64,000 nt of DNA from the NCBI GenBank assembly GCA_949987705.1, contig OX465281.1, positions 254,792,542 through 254,856,541 of the forward strand, written 5' to 3'. Positions 1-13,132 of this stretch are shown piece by piece (positions within the stretch are counted from its first letter, which is position 1; each line of letters starts with the position of its first letter). The notes under the pieces were generated by a model that saw only the letters and a program-made list of their open reading frames with translations, had not been told where the DNA came from and searched no databases. The stretch is from Thereva unica. Its lineage: Eukaryota; Arthropoda; Insecta; Diptera; Therevidae. A program made the position numbers and the translations under genes.

Positions 1-677
1 ATTATACACCCAAATTCAAAATTTATAGAAATACATAATTCAAAAGTAGATTTTAGAAAATTTTCCAGAGAAAAAAATCAATATAGATCTGTCTCACTAT
101 ATTTTCGTTACTACAGTAAAAAAAATCTTTTTACATTAAATTATTAAATAAAATAAATAAAAATAATTATAAAATCTTTTGTAAAATAAAAATATTTCTT
201 GTAAATTTTGTTCTTATAGTTCTCTATATTGGTTTAAGTAAGCTGCTACTGTATTCTCTTAATTTAGTTGGTTAATTGGAACGGCTACAAGCATACATGC
301 AACAAACTAGTATTATCTGCTATTAGCTTGCACCTTAATTTTTTTCTTAGAAAATATATCGTAACAATTGATTATTAATTTTTTTTTGTAATTAAAATAA
401 TAAGTTTTATTTTTGCTATGAATTTCAGTGCTTTATTTATTAAGAAAAACAAAACAAAAAATTTCCGGCATACTCACAATTTTGTAGACGATGAAATGTT
501 TCTCTATATTTTCTCTTTCTTTAATAAAAAAAATTGTAGGTAGGTTAAAAAATAATTCAAATCATAAAAAATACATCATTCTAGGGAATATGGAATTATT
601 ACACACGAAAAAAAAATAAAATAATAATAAAAAATAAAAATAATATCAAGTTATCAAGCATTAACCTTTTACTGTAG
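1..677. other. AT-rich intron sequence of babo
   Basis: Simple A/T-rich sequence with no convincing coding frame. It is read as intron upstream of the ligand-binding exon. I saw no further cysteine-box exon and no transposon landmark. Confidence 0.5.
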
Positions 678-823
678 ATGTTATGGGCCTGACACATTTT
701 TCCCACCGGAAAGTCCACTCTGGTGCACAGAAAAGAGCAACAACGGTGGTCCATACTACGCAATAAGTTGTTGTGATACTGATTTATGTAATACAAAAGA
801 TATTTTAACTCTACCCTTTACAG
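678..823 (+). CDS. babo: babo ligand-binding-domain exon, possibly one of a set of alternative exons
   Basis: After a TGTAG acceptor at 673-677 the exon reads [12 protein letters not shown]..., continues with a [10 protein letters not shown] stretch and ends with the cysteine box SCCDTDLCN, the C-terminal signature CCxxxxCN of the activin-receptor extracellular domain. The donor is CAG/GTGAG at 823/824. It ends in phase 1 and its last G joins AA of the transmembrane exon at 4341 to give Glu. In Drosophila, baboon makes isoforms a, b and c by swapping one exon of this domain (established knowledge). I found no second CCxxxxCN exon between 824 and 4340, so any alternatives should lie upstream of the window. 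Which isoform this is cannot be told here. Confidence 0.8.
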
Positions 824-3800
824 GTGAGAACCAAAAAAAAACAATACACTGCATTAAAGTATAATAATCAAACAAAAAATATATATTTATTAAAAATAAT
901 TGTTAAAAGTTAAAATATGTCATAGCATATAATTGTGTCTTCATCTTGAATACACCCAAAATTTGAGCGTCGAATTAAATTTATGTCGATTGAATATTTT
1001 TGATGATTTATTTATTTTCACGTGCTGAATTTGGAGATTAAAGTCTTATAAAAAAAGTAGAATATAGAAAATTGTGCCTTCTATTCTTGAACAAACCCAT
1101 AAAATATCGGAAATAGCTTAAAAATTCTTTTGATCCCTTGGCGGTACGAGCTGGACGTCTGCGCATATGATACCTTGCTGTCGGTGCCGCTGGGTCTCGA
1201 ATTCCATTCACGATTCATTTCGATTCTTGGCGATTTTTGGCGACGTCTCGAGTCTTGATAACTGATAATCGTTGATTCTTGAAGTCACCCTTGATATTCT
1301 TTAGCCAGGTTTTCTTCGGTGCCGATCGCTGAATTCTCCAGTCTGCCGAACGTTCTCGCCAGAGAAGTTTGCGTGGCAAGCAGTTATTATCCATTCGGTA
1401 AACATGTCCCAACCACCGTAGTCGGCGTTTTTGTGTTTCTTCTTCGATCAGTGTCTGTTGATCGCGTCTTTGTCTAACTGCCTCGTTGCGAAGACTATAT
1501 AGGAGTGAGACACCGAGAATCTGCCTCACGCATCGCATTTGGAAGACCTTGAGCTTGTTGACGTCCGGCTTGAGCAGGTCCCCGCTTCCAATCCATAAAG
1601 AAGAATCGGAAGGATCAACGTTCGGTAAAGGCGTACTTTAGTTTTCTTGGTAATATTTGTTCGTTTCCGTATGCACCCCTTGAGCGAAGCGAATGCTGCT
1701 GATGCCTGGCCAATGCGGCTGTGAACCACGGCCGTCGATGCTACTTTCTTTTCCTCAATCAATGATCCCAAATATTTGAACATTGGAACCTGTAGATTTG
1801 GGTTTCTTGGAGGTGAACGCTGGCTTTCGATCCGTACGTTGTGAGTCTTTTCCGCATTAATTTTTAACCCGTAAGACCGGGCGAAACGGCAAATCTCGTA
1901 GAAGATGCCCGTTGCTTCGGCATTCGTGTCAGCGAAGACTGCGCTATCGTCGGCGAACATTAAGTCGGTAACGAAGTTTTTGTCGTCGTATCGAACTCCG
2001 CGTCGTCCATCGAATACTGAGCAAGCTGTTCCAATCGACGCAATCGAAAGCCGATTTGAAAACGACGACTTTTCTTCAAAATTGATACAAGGATCGAATG
2101 CAATATGTGTGTTATAAGGACGTGGAGTTGTGAAAAAAATCACCTCCGGCTTTGATCATCTCGGCAGTTACTTGATCTATTCCCGGTGCTTTTCCATTTT
2201 CAGCGATTTTATTGCCGTGGTAGGCTCGATAATTATCGGTTCGGTATCGAGAAACTGATTCGTCGGCTGTTCGATAATCGACAGTACAGGTGCTGGACCT
2301 TGTGTCGGATCGGGATTGTACAGCTGGTGGAAGAATTCTCTCCACTGGTGCAGGCGCACATGTGGAAAGGTCACAAAAGTTCCATTCGATTTTTCGATAT
2401 TGTCGTTTGTAGATGTTGTTTTGCCACCATCCTGGACTTAGGACCAGACGACGGCGGAGTTTAGAAACCTTCCCCAAAGTTCCTTCAGGAGTCATTATAT
2501 TCGTTGTATTCTAGGCTCTCTTCGTTTTACGACTCCTTTTGCAACCAATTTTAGTTCTTGTATTTCTGCGATGAGTATTCTATATAGTCTAACCTTATCT
2601 ATCGTTTCAGTCATTGTTCCAGGTCTATATAATGTTATCCCATTACATGTTGCAAATTTGATATCGTTATTCCTTAAATCATTAGTTCTGGGACATTGCT
2701 GAGGTCTTTGTCATAAATCCTGACTTCCGAGGTTCATTTTTCGATTGTCAACTTTTCGCACAACCCCAGTAGATAAACCCCGTTAAACCGTCTACGTTGG
2801 ACATTTCTGATTGCGGCGAATAGTTGCTACTACCAAATGGTGGTCACTTCCAGCGTCTGCTCCCCTAAAGCTCCTGACATCCTCCAGAATAGTTCTCCAT
2901 CTGCGGCTGCTGTCCACGTGATCTATCTGATTTCTCGTTCTACCATCGGGCGCTACCCAGGTCTCTTTGTGTATCTTCTTGTGGCAAAAGTAAATTCCAT
3001 CCACCATGAGCTGGTGGGAACTACAAAATGCAACGAAATGCTCACCATTGTTATTGGTAACTTGGCTTAAGCCTTGACTTCCAATGGTGTGTTCAAGGTC
3101 GATGTTGTCATGGTCGATCTGTGCGTTTAAGGCACCCATAAATACAATGATGTCTCCTATTGGAATCGAGCGAAGCACCACCATTGGTAACAAACAAATT
3201 CAGCATGCGTGTTTCTGTTTAAAATTTCTTATTATGCTTAAATAAATAATGATTATTATATCATCGAAAATATTCAATAAAAAAATTGACATTTATTAAT
3301 TTATAAATAAATTTTATTTGTCCAAAAAAATAAATCAAGAATATTCAAAAAATTCATCTTTGTGTTTGTCTACTTCAGTCTTTAAAAAAAAGATATGTCC
3401 AACAAAAAAAATATTTATACTGCATTTTGGGGGACTTGTTTGTTTTTATCACATATACATCAACATTCGTTTCAGTTCGTGTATTTATTTATTTATAATA
3501 AAAATAAAAAAACTGATGAAAGGAAAACAATATTAGGACACACTAACTCTATGTTGAGTGGGTAAATATCAAGTAAGTGTTACGCTTCTATATCAATCAA
3601 TCAGGTTAAATAAAAAAAACAAATCAACAAAAATTCAATAGGAAAAAAGGATATAAATTTGTAAAAATGGTTGTTATTAGTATGCATATTTTAAGATAAT
3701 GTTTTATTGATTGTGTAACATCACTTTGATTTAACAAGTATTTATTAAATAATATAAAAACCATCAGAAGTGTAAACTAAGTATTTTTTGTAACAAAAAT

Positions 3801-6800
3801 GGAAAAATCATAAATAATAAGATTTATTACACATTATTTATATTTGTCAAGACGAAAATTTATTTATCAAATAACTATATTATATCAAAAACAGAAAAGT
3901 TCCACTACAGCGAACTTCTATATATATAAATAATAAAAAATATTTTGTCGTCTACATTAAAAAAAATTTCGTTCGAGGATAGTAGTTTTCTTATTCTTTT
4001 TTATATGAATGCTCTCTTTTATATATTGTAGATATCATATAGTTATAAAATATATAGTATAGAATGCATGCACATTGCTTTTGCGCTTCAATTGTTTCAT
4101 AACGAGCTCTATAGAATATGCTTTTTCCTTAACCTAACAGGTACTATATCAGCACCTGATGGGGTTTGCTTTTGTTATACCTTTTTCTTTTGGTTTGTCA
4201 TGGTTTTCATTTTTCTTAATTTTTTAATAAATTGCATGGTTTTTATCTACTTAAACAAAAAAATGCTAAACTAAATTTAAATAATCCAAAAAAATTAGAT
4301 AAAAGCTAATATCGATCCTTATTATTTTTCCCATCATCAGAATTTTTACCTGATCCGCCTATTGGCACATGGCATTTAGTCTTTATAATTTTTGGTGCAA
4401 CGTTAGGCCTATGTGTCTTTCTGTTGTCATCCTACTGGTATATACAAAGAAGAAAACGAGGCAATGGCGGACGTCCATTCTCTCAAGAAGATTCAGTCTG
4501 TGATCCAATATTAAATGGCAACACTATTCAAGATATGATTGAAATGACAACATCTGGGTCTGGATCAGGTTTTTAATTTTCATTATTTTTAATACGTATT
4601 AACTTGTTTTAACGAAATTATTTATATTTATATAGCTGGTCTACCGCTGCTGGTTCAACGGTCTATAGCTCGACAAATTCAGCTGTGTTGCGTTATAGGA
4701 AAGGGACGATTCGGCGAAGTTTGGCGAGGACGTTGGCGCGGAGAGAATGTTGCTGTGAAAATATTCTCTAGTCGAGAAGAATGCTCATGGTTTCGCGAAG
4801 CGGAAATATATCAGACTGTTATGTTAAGACATGAAAATATTTTGGGATTTATAGCTGCTGATAATAAAGGTACAAATCCTACAAAACAATTTAAACAACA
4901 AAAAATTCTCAATAACTTCTTTTATAGATAATGGAACTTGGACTCAACTATGGCTTGTAACTGATTACCACGAAAATGGTTCCTTATTTGATTATCTAAC
5001 AACGCATACAGTCGATACGAAAACAATGTTAGTTATGGCTCTATCAATAGCAACAGGCTTAGCCCATCTACATATGGATATTGTAGGAACACGCGGCAAG
5101 CCAGCTATTGCACATCGTGACTTAAAATCGAAAAATATTCTCGTTAAATCGAATTTAAGTTGTGCTATTGGTGATTTAGGTTTGGCTGTTAGACATGTTG
5201 ATAAAGATGATTCAGTTGATATACCATCAACGCATCGTGTTGGTACAAAACGTTATATGGCACCAGAAGTTCTTGATGAAAGCATAAATACACAGCATTT
5301 TGATTCATTTAAAAGAGCTGATGTTTATGCTTTTGGCTTAATACTTTGGGAAATTGCAAGAAGATGTAATATAGGAATGATGTATGATGAGTATCAATTG
5401 CCATATTATGATGTTGTTCAGCCAGATCCAACAATAGAAGAAATGAAAAAGGTATATATTTTTTTTGTAAATTTAGTAGTAAGTGGTAAATTAGTAAATC
5501 GAATATGATCATTGATCCTCTTCTTTGATCCGTTAGCTGGCGGTTCGAGCGGGACGTCCCCGCAACGGATACGCTGCTGTCTCGTTGAGTCTCGCACTCT
5601 ATTCGCGATTCGTTTCCATTACTTGCGACGCCTCGAGCCCCGGTAATTGATAATGCTTGATTCTTTAGATCGCCCTCGATATTCTTTAGCCAGGTTTTCT
5701 CGGTGCCGATCGCGCGGTCTTTCCAGAGAAACGGTTATCATCCATTCAGCAAACATATCCAAACCACCGTAGTCGACGTTTTTGTATTTTTTTTTTCGAT
5801 CAGTGTCAGCTGATCGCATCTTTGTCTAATTGCCTCGTTTCCAAGGTGAGCGCGGAGTGAGGCACTGAGAATCTGGCTCAAGCATCGCATATAGAAGACC
5901 TCGAGCTTCTTAACGTCCGGTTTGAGCAATGTCCACGTTTCAGATCCATAAAGAAGAATCGGAAGGATCAACGTTCGGTAAAGGCATACTTTCGTTTTGA
6001 AATTTGTACGTTTCCATATGCACCACTTGAGTGAGGCGATGCGGCTGTGAACGTCACTTTCGTTTCCTCAACCTATGATCTCAAATACTTCAACATCAGA
6101 ACCTTTGATTTGGGTTCCATCGAGGTGAACATTAGCCCTCTAACCGTCCGTTGTGAGCACTTTGGTCTTTTCCGCATTGATTTTTAATCAACAACTCGCT
6201 CGAGTGTTATGCGTCCTGAAGCGAGTTGAATCTCATCAACTAACTGAAGAAATACGCTTAGTGGAGCGGGGAAGGGTTAGCGAAGGCTATGACAGGAGAA
6301 ATCGGGAATATAAAGAGGGAAGAAGAAAGAAGAAAAGCTATGCAGGGTCGGAAAGTGGGAAAGGCGAAGGACCGTGGTGCGGCCGGGATTCAAACCCGGG
6401 ACCTCTGCGATAGTAGCCAGGTGCCTTACTCCATAGACTACGAGGCCCCGAGGATCTTATGCCTGTCGAAGACCTGGAACTGATTCCCAATAGGCTAGGT
6501 TTAGTCCCTTAATCCACTCCACTATCAGAGCCTTGGAGGTGGACCAAGAGATGCCACAGAAGGATTCTGGGCCCTGGATCAACTCCCTCCTTCGCAAGGC
6601 TGTCTGTCTAATGGAGAGACATGGAGAAGCCGCTGCAGTTTGCTGCACTTGAAGATCGCCATAACCTGTTTAGTCTTGGACCACCAAACTATAGCGGCGT
6701 AAGTGACCACAGCTTTAACGATCGTATTGTACATCCACTACATTATTTGTGGTGTAAGACCCCATGTCTTACCCAAAAGCCTTTTTCAGGCCCATATGGC

Positions 6801-8032
6801 CCTTGTTGCTTTACTGATGGCGTAGTCCAGTTGAGCGTTCCAGTTCAGTCTCTTGTCTTACTCCCAAATATTTGACTCTGACTCTCTTTGAGTCTGAGAA
6901 CTCAACTGTGGTACCCTGTAGTAGCTATTGATTTACTCTTCGAGTAAGCGAACCGGGAGCTATGTAGGAGAAGGGCGAGCTCCAGCTTTCACCTAATAAT
7001 AATAATAATAAAGTCTAGCAGCCTTTCCATCGTTTTCAAAAGAAAATAAGTTAAGCTGATAGGTCTGAATGATTTAGGCAGCTCCAGGGGTCTCTTGCCC
7101 TGTTTGGGATAAAAACCACCACGACTTACCTCCAGAAGGTTGGAATATATCCCCAGTTGAAGCTGGCTCTAAAAATACAGACCAGGTTGTCGAGAATCAG
7201 ATCGAGGCACTTCCACAATATGAGACAAATTCAGTGCGTCGGTAGATAACGCACTGCGATTCTGTAGGATAATACAGAGCACGTCTTCTTTTATTGTGTG
7301 AGATTCGGCGAATATGTACGGGAATCAGAGGCATTCTTCATGTCACACACTCAGTTACTCTCAAATTCCGGGTGGGTACTGCTATTCACCATACCCACAT
7401 GGATGTACTGTCGTATACTTTCTGAAGAGGCATGCTATGGCTTTTCTATGGAAGGAGAAGTTGTGCGCTAAGGTACATATATCCAGACACCTGATACCGA
7501 ACAAAATCAATATTAGGTGGGACTTGGGATTCACCTAGTGCAAGAATAGCGAGGGCATATTGGAGCAGAAGGCAAATTGTAGAAAAACAATCGTAAGAAG
7601 ACCCTGAATATCATAAAAAGCGTTTAAGTTTCATTGCCCCATTTATAGTTGACTGGTACGCTACAATTAAAATATGTGTTACTTCTTATGCATTTTTTAA
7701 TCAATTTTTAAAAGCTTTGGGGTGGGATCTCAAACATATGACTGAAATATTGTGATGAAAGTGAAAATGTTGTTTTTACACTTTCCTCCAAAGTCTATAT
7801 AAAACCATTAATAAATAAATAAACTTATACAAATTTCTACTTTTCCATACACAAGGTGGTATGCATGGATAAACAGCGTCCAAACATACCAAACCGTTGG
7901 CATGCATCTGACGTTCTTCATGCTATGGCAAAAGTGATGAAAGAATGCTGGTATCAAAACCCTGCAGCTAGACTGACAGCACTTAGAATCAAAAAAACAT
8001 TAGCAAATATAAGCGCCGAAGATAAAATTTAA
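678..8032 (+). CDS. babo: baboon-like activin/TGF-beta type I receptor, five 3' exons (5' end lies outside the window)
   Basis: Transmembrane serine/threonine kinase receptor for activin-type ligands; the family phosphorylates Smad2-type proteins at the plasma membrane. Visible exons are 678-823 (ligand-binding cysteines), 4341-4568 (transmembrane helix [15 protein letters not shown]... and start of the GS box TTSGSGS), 4636-4869, 4928-5451 and 7856-8032 (kinase, stop TAA at 8030-8032). All four internal introns have GT-AG borders and their phases match (1, 1, 1, 0). Kinase landmarks are the glycine loop [11 protein letters not shown], the VAVK lysine, HRDLKSKN near 5112, DLG in place of DFG (normal for this family), and APE. 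The loop AADNKDNGT is the activin/TGF-beta class L45 loop and is split across the 4869/4928 junction. The signal peptide and upstream exons are missing because the window starts inside the gene. The large introns (823-4341 and 5451-7856) are filled with retrotransposon debris, while the exons are intact. Receptor class is confident; the baboon name rests on close similarity recalled from the fly protein. Confidence 0.93.
1130..3195 (-). mobile_element. RTE-like non-LTR retrotransposon, decayed copy 1 (endonuclease plus reverse transcriptase)
   Basis: Antisense insertion in the babo intron. In reading order from 3195 down: an AP-endonuclease tail (about 3193-2792; [22 protein letters not shown] and the terminal GSDHHLVV box), a damaged linker and RT start (2495-2112, with [13 protein letters not shown]), the RT catalytic block (2143-1560; FADD box in [14 protein letters not shown], then GLKINAEKT and the FKYLGS thumb motif) and the C-terminal block (1538-1215; [13 protein letters not shown], typical of this class). 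Several frameshifts and stops make it dead. It is truncated at the 5' side because the first part of the endonuclease is absent. The 3' end near 1130 matches the ends of copies 2 and 3. The RTE assignment is by motif resemblance; a related clade is possible. Confidence 0.85.
5513..6187 (-). mobile_element. RTE-like retrotransposon, copy 2 (3' fragment)
   Basis: Second copy of the family at 1130-3195, in the same orientation, in the last babo intron about 60 bp after the 5451 donor. It keeps the thumb/C-terminal part ([20 protein letters not shown], then MRCLSQIL and [15 protein letters not shown]) and ends near the INAEKT region. Frameshifted and 5'-truncated. Its 3' terminus (tcttctttgatccgttagct) resembles that of copy 3 at 57.6 kb. 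Confidence 0.8.
6375..6450 (-). mobile_element. tRNA-derived SINE-like unit, copy 1
   Basis: Read on the - strand this has a tRNA-like A box (TAGTCTATGGAGTAAGGC) and a B box inside a perfect T-arm (CCGGG TTTGAAT CCCGG). The 5' GGGGCCT does not pair with the 3' CCGCACC, so a functional cloverleaf is not supported. A closely similar unit lies at 13133-13194 on the + strand, so this is a dispersed pol III-type repeat rather than a single tRNA gene. Confidence 0.6.
6470..7260 (-). mobile_element. I/LOA-like non-LTR retrotransposon fragment (RT domain)
   Basis: On the - strand, 7240-7025 resembles the start of an RT (a GDIFQPSGG... stretch, then a degenerate FRPISL box). From about 6890 to 6470 it resembles the RT thumb, including [12 protein letters not shown] and a run like [18 protein letters not shown]. 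Between them sits a short non-coding piece with a (taa)n run near 6993-7012, so the element is internally deleted or interrupted. There are many stops and it is not coding. The segment 6525-6620 recurs in diverged form at 55135-55230. Confidence 0.65.
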
Positions 8033-9389
8033 ATAATATGAAAAAAAAATTTAGGATTTTTAAAAAGAAAAAGGAAAATGAAAGAAAATATTCGAAGAAA
8101 ACAAAAAAATTCACACACAATTTCTCTCTTTCTCGTATTAATAAAGAGAGGATTACAAGAACACAAATATTTTCACGTTTTAAATTTAAACAAACAAGAA
8201 AAAAAAATGGGCAAGAAATTATGTGAGTTTTGCCTATTAAATATATAAAATAAAAATTTTAGTTTTTTGTATTAACAAGAGAGAAAGAAAAAATTACGTA
8301 CATTAGTTAGATCTAATATGAATATAATATTTACAACAAAAACAAAAATGGTGAATCATTGTGCATTTAAAGGAAAATTTTGTTTGTAAGTTTATATATA
8401 AAAAACAAGAGAAAGTGCTTGGAAGACGATACAGAAGAAAATAGTATGCAAAAAAACATATTGTTTTTTCTTTATATTTTATATTGTTCCTTAGATTGGT
8501 TTTGTGATTCTAATCGTGTCGAGATGAAATGATTTAAAATGACATAAAATATCTAAACTGCCATATTACAAAAACAAACAAAAACAAGAGAAATAAAACT
8601 GGTTATCAACAACAAAAATTTTCCTTTTAAGAGATTTTTTTTATAAATATTGCATACGTAAAAATATATGAAAAAAAAAAGACTTGTAAGACTGATTTCG
8701 TAATGTGAAAATTTAGTTTTTAAATGAATTATCGCAACTTTTTGGTATAAAAAAAAACTAGAAAAAAATCTTGTTTTTTGCGTTAGTAGAAATTTATTTT
8801 TATTATAATACAATACTTTTATTTTTAAGTGTTATTTTCAACTAATGCATCAACATTTTTCTTCCAAATGAATTTTTTGAGCCGCAATATAAGAATTATA
8901 TCTTGTTATATACTTCCTATTTTTAAATTGTGTCTTCTTAGAATTCTAATAATATCATCTTATCGCCTTCAATTATTAGGATTGATACTTTTCTTCAAAA
9001 TATTCTTCATTGATTTCGTCATCATTGCTCATAATTGTATTTGTATTTTGTTGATAACACGAATAATTGATAACAAAAAGCTAATTTGTGTTAATAGGGA
9101 AATCAAATCAACAAGATAAAATGTTATATTCGATATTTTGTAAGTTTTGACAGTGCATTGCCCTCATCATCATAGCATAAATATTTTAGTATGCGAGATT
9201 ATTCATATTTTTTAGATATTTTAAATGCATTTAAACTAAATCTAAAAGAGTACATTCGTTTAGAGTGAACATAATTAATTGTTCTACTTGTTAGATGTTA
9301 AAAATTTATTAAAGATACAAAATAGATCGTCGAGCAGTGCGCTTTAAATAGCTTCCCCCTTACATCCCTTCAAGCTTAACAACCATAGC
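8033..9389. other. babo 3' UTR and AT-rich downstream sequence
   Basis: Very A/T-rich sequence after the babo stop. AATAAA occurs at 8140-8145 and again later, so any of several could serve as the poly(A) signal. Open frames here are low-complexity Lys/Phe/Ile runs and are not credible genes. Confidence 0.45.
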
Positions 9390-9970
9390 TTTCATAGGTG
9401 CAAATGGTGCACTTGCACCGGGCTCAATAAGACGGGACACTTTGAACAAAAAAAAAATTGAAAAATGTTCCTCTGCCTTAATTTTCATATATTAAAGGAA
9501 CTGTCCAGAATGTTTGTGTCTTTTTCAATTGTCCTTTGTAAGGTGTGGCCAATCAATTCCATTTCAATGCCCGTTTTCGTCGTATATCCTTTCTTATCCG
9601 GCACGGTGCCATAGTTCTTGATTTGCATGCAATTCAATTACCAGCGATTATTTCTTGAAATATGAAGGCTTGGAGAACGACATAGGGACCTGCGGAGCCC
9701 AGGATAGTGCTTGTAACAGCTACGGAAGTACACCGAAAAACATCCTGGAGCAGATGATGAGGTTGGTAGATGTGTGAAGAATGGTCGCAGTATCGCCGAA
9801 CGCCATCACCAGAAGCTTAAGCAGTACGAAGCTTAAAGAAACAGCATTAGTGGGAGAGTTTTGTGAAGTTAAAGCGCAATCAAACCCAGCATAAAAGCAA
9901 GCTCAAGAAGCAAATCCTGATTGGATACAGGCTTTCGTAGGTGCAAATGGTGCACTTGCACCGGGCGAAA
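9390..9970 (+). repeat. two direct copies of a palindrome-bearing transposon-end motif
   Basis: The motif ggtgcaa-atggtgcac-ttgcacc, with inverted 7-mers around a central GTGCAC, occurs at 9397-9419 and 9940-9962 in the same direction, each preceded by gctttc(a/g)ta and followed by ggg(c). A third copy at 31734-31756 follows CAGGGGCGGCGC, which resembles a hAT-type terminus. The 540 bp between the two copies has no readable gene. Confidence 0.55.
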
Positions 9971-10289
9971 TTTCACAAATAAAGATTTGTAGAAAAAAAA
10001 TTATAACTTCGAAAAAAAAGATTGAAAGAGTGTTCCCAGCGTCGGCCCTGCGCCCAACTATCGTAGTTATAACAGTCGGTTGATCTACAGTAGAGATGCA
10101 ATTTTATGGTTTCGTTTTGCTATAGCAAAATTTTATTTTCGGGTGCAATATCTCATTATGATCCGAGAAACGTTATCGGTTTTATAACTCAATATTACTG
10201 CAGTAGCCATATTCTAAAAAGGTAACGGCCAAGAATTGCATAATAATGGAAAGGTTTAAAATATTATAGGCAACTATAGGCGCTCTTGC

Positions 10290-11490
10290 TTGCTTGTTAT
10301 TCTGAGCAGTTTTGATCAATTGACGGATAGGAGAACTTTCCTCGACGGACGATAAATCGGAACTGAAATGTTCTCTCTATTTTCTCGCTGTTGTGTAGAC
10401 GCCGAATAAAAAAACAAAAATATGAAAGAGTTATAAGTGTTGATTTGAGTGCCGTACAGCTCGGCCACTTCTGACGTGGAATCGTCCTCGATTTCTTCGT
10501 CGTCGTTGATTTCAATTCCATCCAAATCAGGATGCATTTAATACCACGTCTTGATCTAGTCTGAACAATAAACCGAACAAAAAGTTCCAGTTTTATATGG
10601 AGCTCCTTTGGTGTCTTGAACTACATAGCGTTCATTTCCCAATATCTTATGAATACGATAGGGCCCATGATATTTAGGCTCTAATTTTCGTCCTCTTGAT
10701 ACAGGTGCGTATCTTTATGTTTGTTGTGAAATCGGGTTTTCTATAGTTGTCTCTCTCGGTTGATATTGTTTGTAGCTTTCTCGCGCCTAATTGAGATGTC
10801 CTCCTTAGGTTCTTCAACGGTAACATCGTCTTGTTGAATAGCTATTATAAATCGATTTTTCGTTATGTCTGTGAGTTTAGCAAAAATCCGCTTGTCGCGT
10901 TCTTCCCACAGAATCCCTCGAAAGGTTTCGTCCCAAGTCTTCGAATTCTGGTTCGCTGGCAGGTCAGGACAGTTTTATTTACACGCTCAACTGAGTCCGT
11001 GCTGATCCCTTTGATAAAGGCGACAGTCGGCTTCGGTGAAAGCCCCGACGAAAATCATTGTGTGCGCACACTTAGAGCGACAGCGACAAAAATAACAATT
11101 TCTACAGCCAAATATGATGCCCAACAGGAGCATATGGGAGGTGCAACACAAACCTATACCATAGCAATTTGACAGCTTCGAAATAGAAATTAGATTGATT
11201 CGGTTGCCGCCCTCGGTGTTCTGGTCCAGTTGTTCTAACAGTTCTTGTCCTCCGAGCCACGATCGACCGGTCAACCGCAAAGTTAATTTTTGGTCTATCG
11301 CTCGCGAGGTCTCCATTTAACGTGTTTTAGTTGTAACGTTGAGGGTGCAAATACACCAATATGTATACTGTTATGAATCGATTCATAGATAAACAGGGCC
11401 AGTGATTTAACAAATAATAAAACACACGTATCGCAGAACTGAGTGCTTTCTACGCAATACTTTTGAAGACGAAAATCGAATGGTCCCGAC
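10290..11490 (-). mobile_element. Ty3/gypsy retrotransposon fragment (3' part of pol), decayed
   Basis: On the - strand, 10730-10560 encodes a typical integrase C-terminal segment (LEPKYHGPYRIHKILGNERY, then YVVQDTKG). A preceding stretch near 10990-10950 has an ERVNKT box like the integrase core. The downstream acidic segment near 10537-10440 (MHPDLDGIEINDDEE...SEVAELYG) is a plausible end of the polyprotein. The open stretch 11316-10987 is not recognised. Frameshifts throughout; no intact LTR pair was identified. Confidence 0.65.
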
Positions 11491-11499
11491 ATCGAGTGA

Positions 11500-12932
11500 T
11501 TTTTTCTTTTAAGCTCAATTTACACTGATGCTGGCTGTCGCCATAAACTCCCCCTGTAGCGACAGCGATATCGCAGTACTTATAAAAAGTAGATCTTATG
11601 TATGCAAAAGCTGGCCACCCCTAATCTATGCCATGCGATTTATTACTTTTCTGTTGAACCAGGGTAGCTTGTATCTCGATATAGTCACTTTATCCTCCGT
11701 TATTGCTACGCCCGATGAGTTGTTATTTACACTGCTCTCGGGGTTCAGCAAATACTTGAAAAATTGTGATTATACAGGAGAGACTTGAGCAATAAGCTTC
11801 ACTCCAATTACTTCATGTATTGTAACTCAACTAAAATCAATCGACAATAAGTTTATCTAGTTTTTTATCCTTCAAAATTGCGACTAATTCAAATTTGTTG
11901 ATTTCGATAAAAAAATGCTTACTTTTACATAAAACAAAAAAAAACAGGAAAAAAAACAATCAAACTAAATCTGTAACTGGCTTTCATCAAAAAATATAAT
12001 ATTAATTTTTAATTGGAATAGAATCACAAAACTTTTCTTTTCTGTTTAAAATAACTTATATGTTCTAAAGAAACAAAAAAACAACAAAAATTATAATGGA
12101 CAGATTACACATACTATATATAAGAGTACCACAATATATATAGAAAATGAATGAAAATTAAAACGAAATGAAATTACCTAAATTTTTACCGTAACCATTT
12201 TTTATCAATGTTTATTTTTTTAAATTTTGTTTTTATTTTTATATGTTTAATTTTGTTATTTTTTAAAAACAAATCGCTTACACCATCCCCCATACACACA
12301 TACATACAGTGAACAGTTCTCATATAACATATCCAGTGAAGAAAAAAAAAGAACAGAGATGCAATAGTTAACAAAATATATAGTTGAATAGTTTTAAGAA
12401 CTGTAAATGCCAACAACATTTCTATACACACACAAACATGCAAGTTATATTATATTATATATATCAATGACATACGTACATTTTAAATATTAAATATATA
12501 TATACAACAATAATACGTAAGATGCCAAAAAAATAAGAAAAGAAAATCCATGAACAATATTTACAAGTTTTTTGTTTAAAAAAAAAAAATAAAATAAAAA
12601 TAAACCTGCAATAGACTAAAGATGACAATACATCTATTATTATAAAAATTTTAATATATACATATATAGACATATCTTTAAATTTTCCGAATTCTTCAAT
12701 AAAAAAGATTTACATTTTCAAATTATACACCCATACACATCCAAAAACAGAGTCAATATACACAAAAAACAAAACAGAAACCAATGAAAATAAAAATTCT
12801 TTCTTCTTTATAATTAAACCATTCCATTAAGTTTTTAAAGCTATTCAACTCATAATCAAAATTCCAAAATGCTGAATTACAAAAAAAAAAAATTTTGTTA
12901 TTTTATTTATAATTATATGTAATTATGGCTTT
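11500..12932. other. intergenic AT-rich sequence
   Basis: A/T-rich, with poly-A/T tracts and short (ta)n runs. No coding frame with protein-like composition and no clear element ends. Confidence 0.4.
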
Positions 12933-13132
12933 GGGGTCGTCCATAAATTACGTGAGGCGATTTTTCGACGCTCCCTGGTGAGATGTCGAGAGATTTGGGT
13001 CGACCCCCTTCCCATCCGCCCCTAATCTCACGTGGCATTTTTCAGATTTAAAAAAATCTCTAGTATTTAACACTAAAAATACGTATTTACGGGCGTAGCC
13101 ACAACCTTTAATTACAGATAACTAGGGTAGCC

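Noticed and set aside
4068..4274. Possible second ligand-binding exon of babo
   Set aside because: The open frame lacks the CCxxxxCN box and is a hydrophobic AT-rich run.
6375..6450. Functional tRNA gene
   Set aside because: The T-arm and boxes are good, but the acceptor stem does not pair and a diverged second copy exists, so a SINE is more likely.
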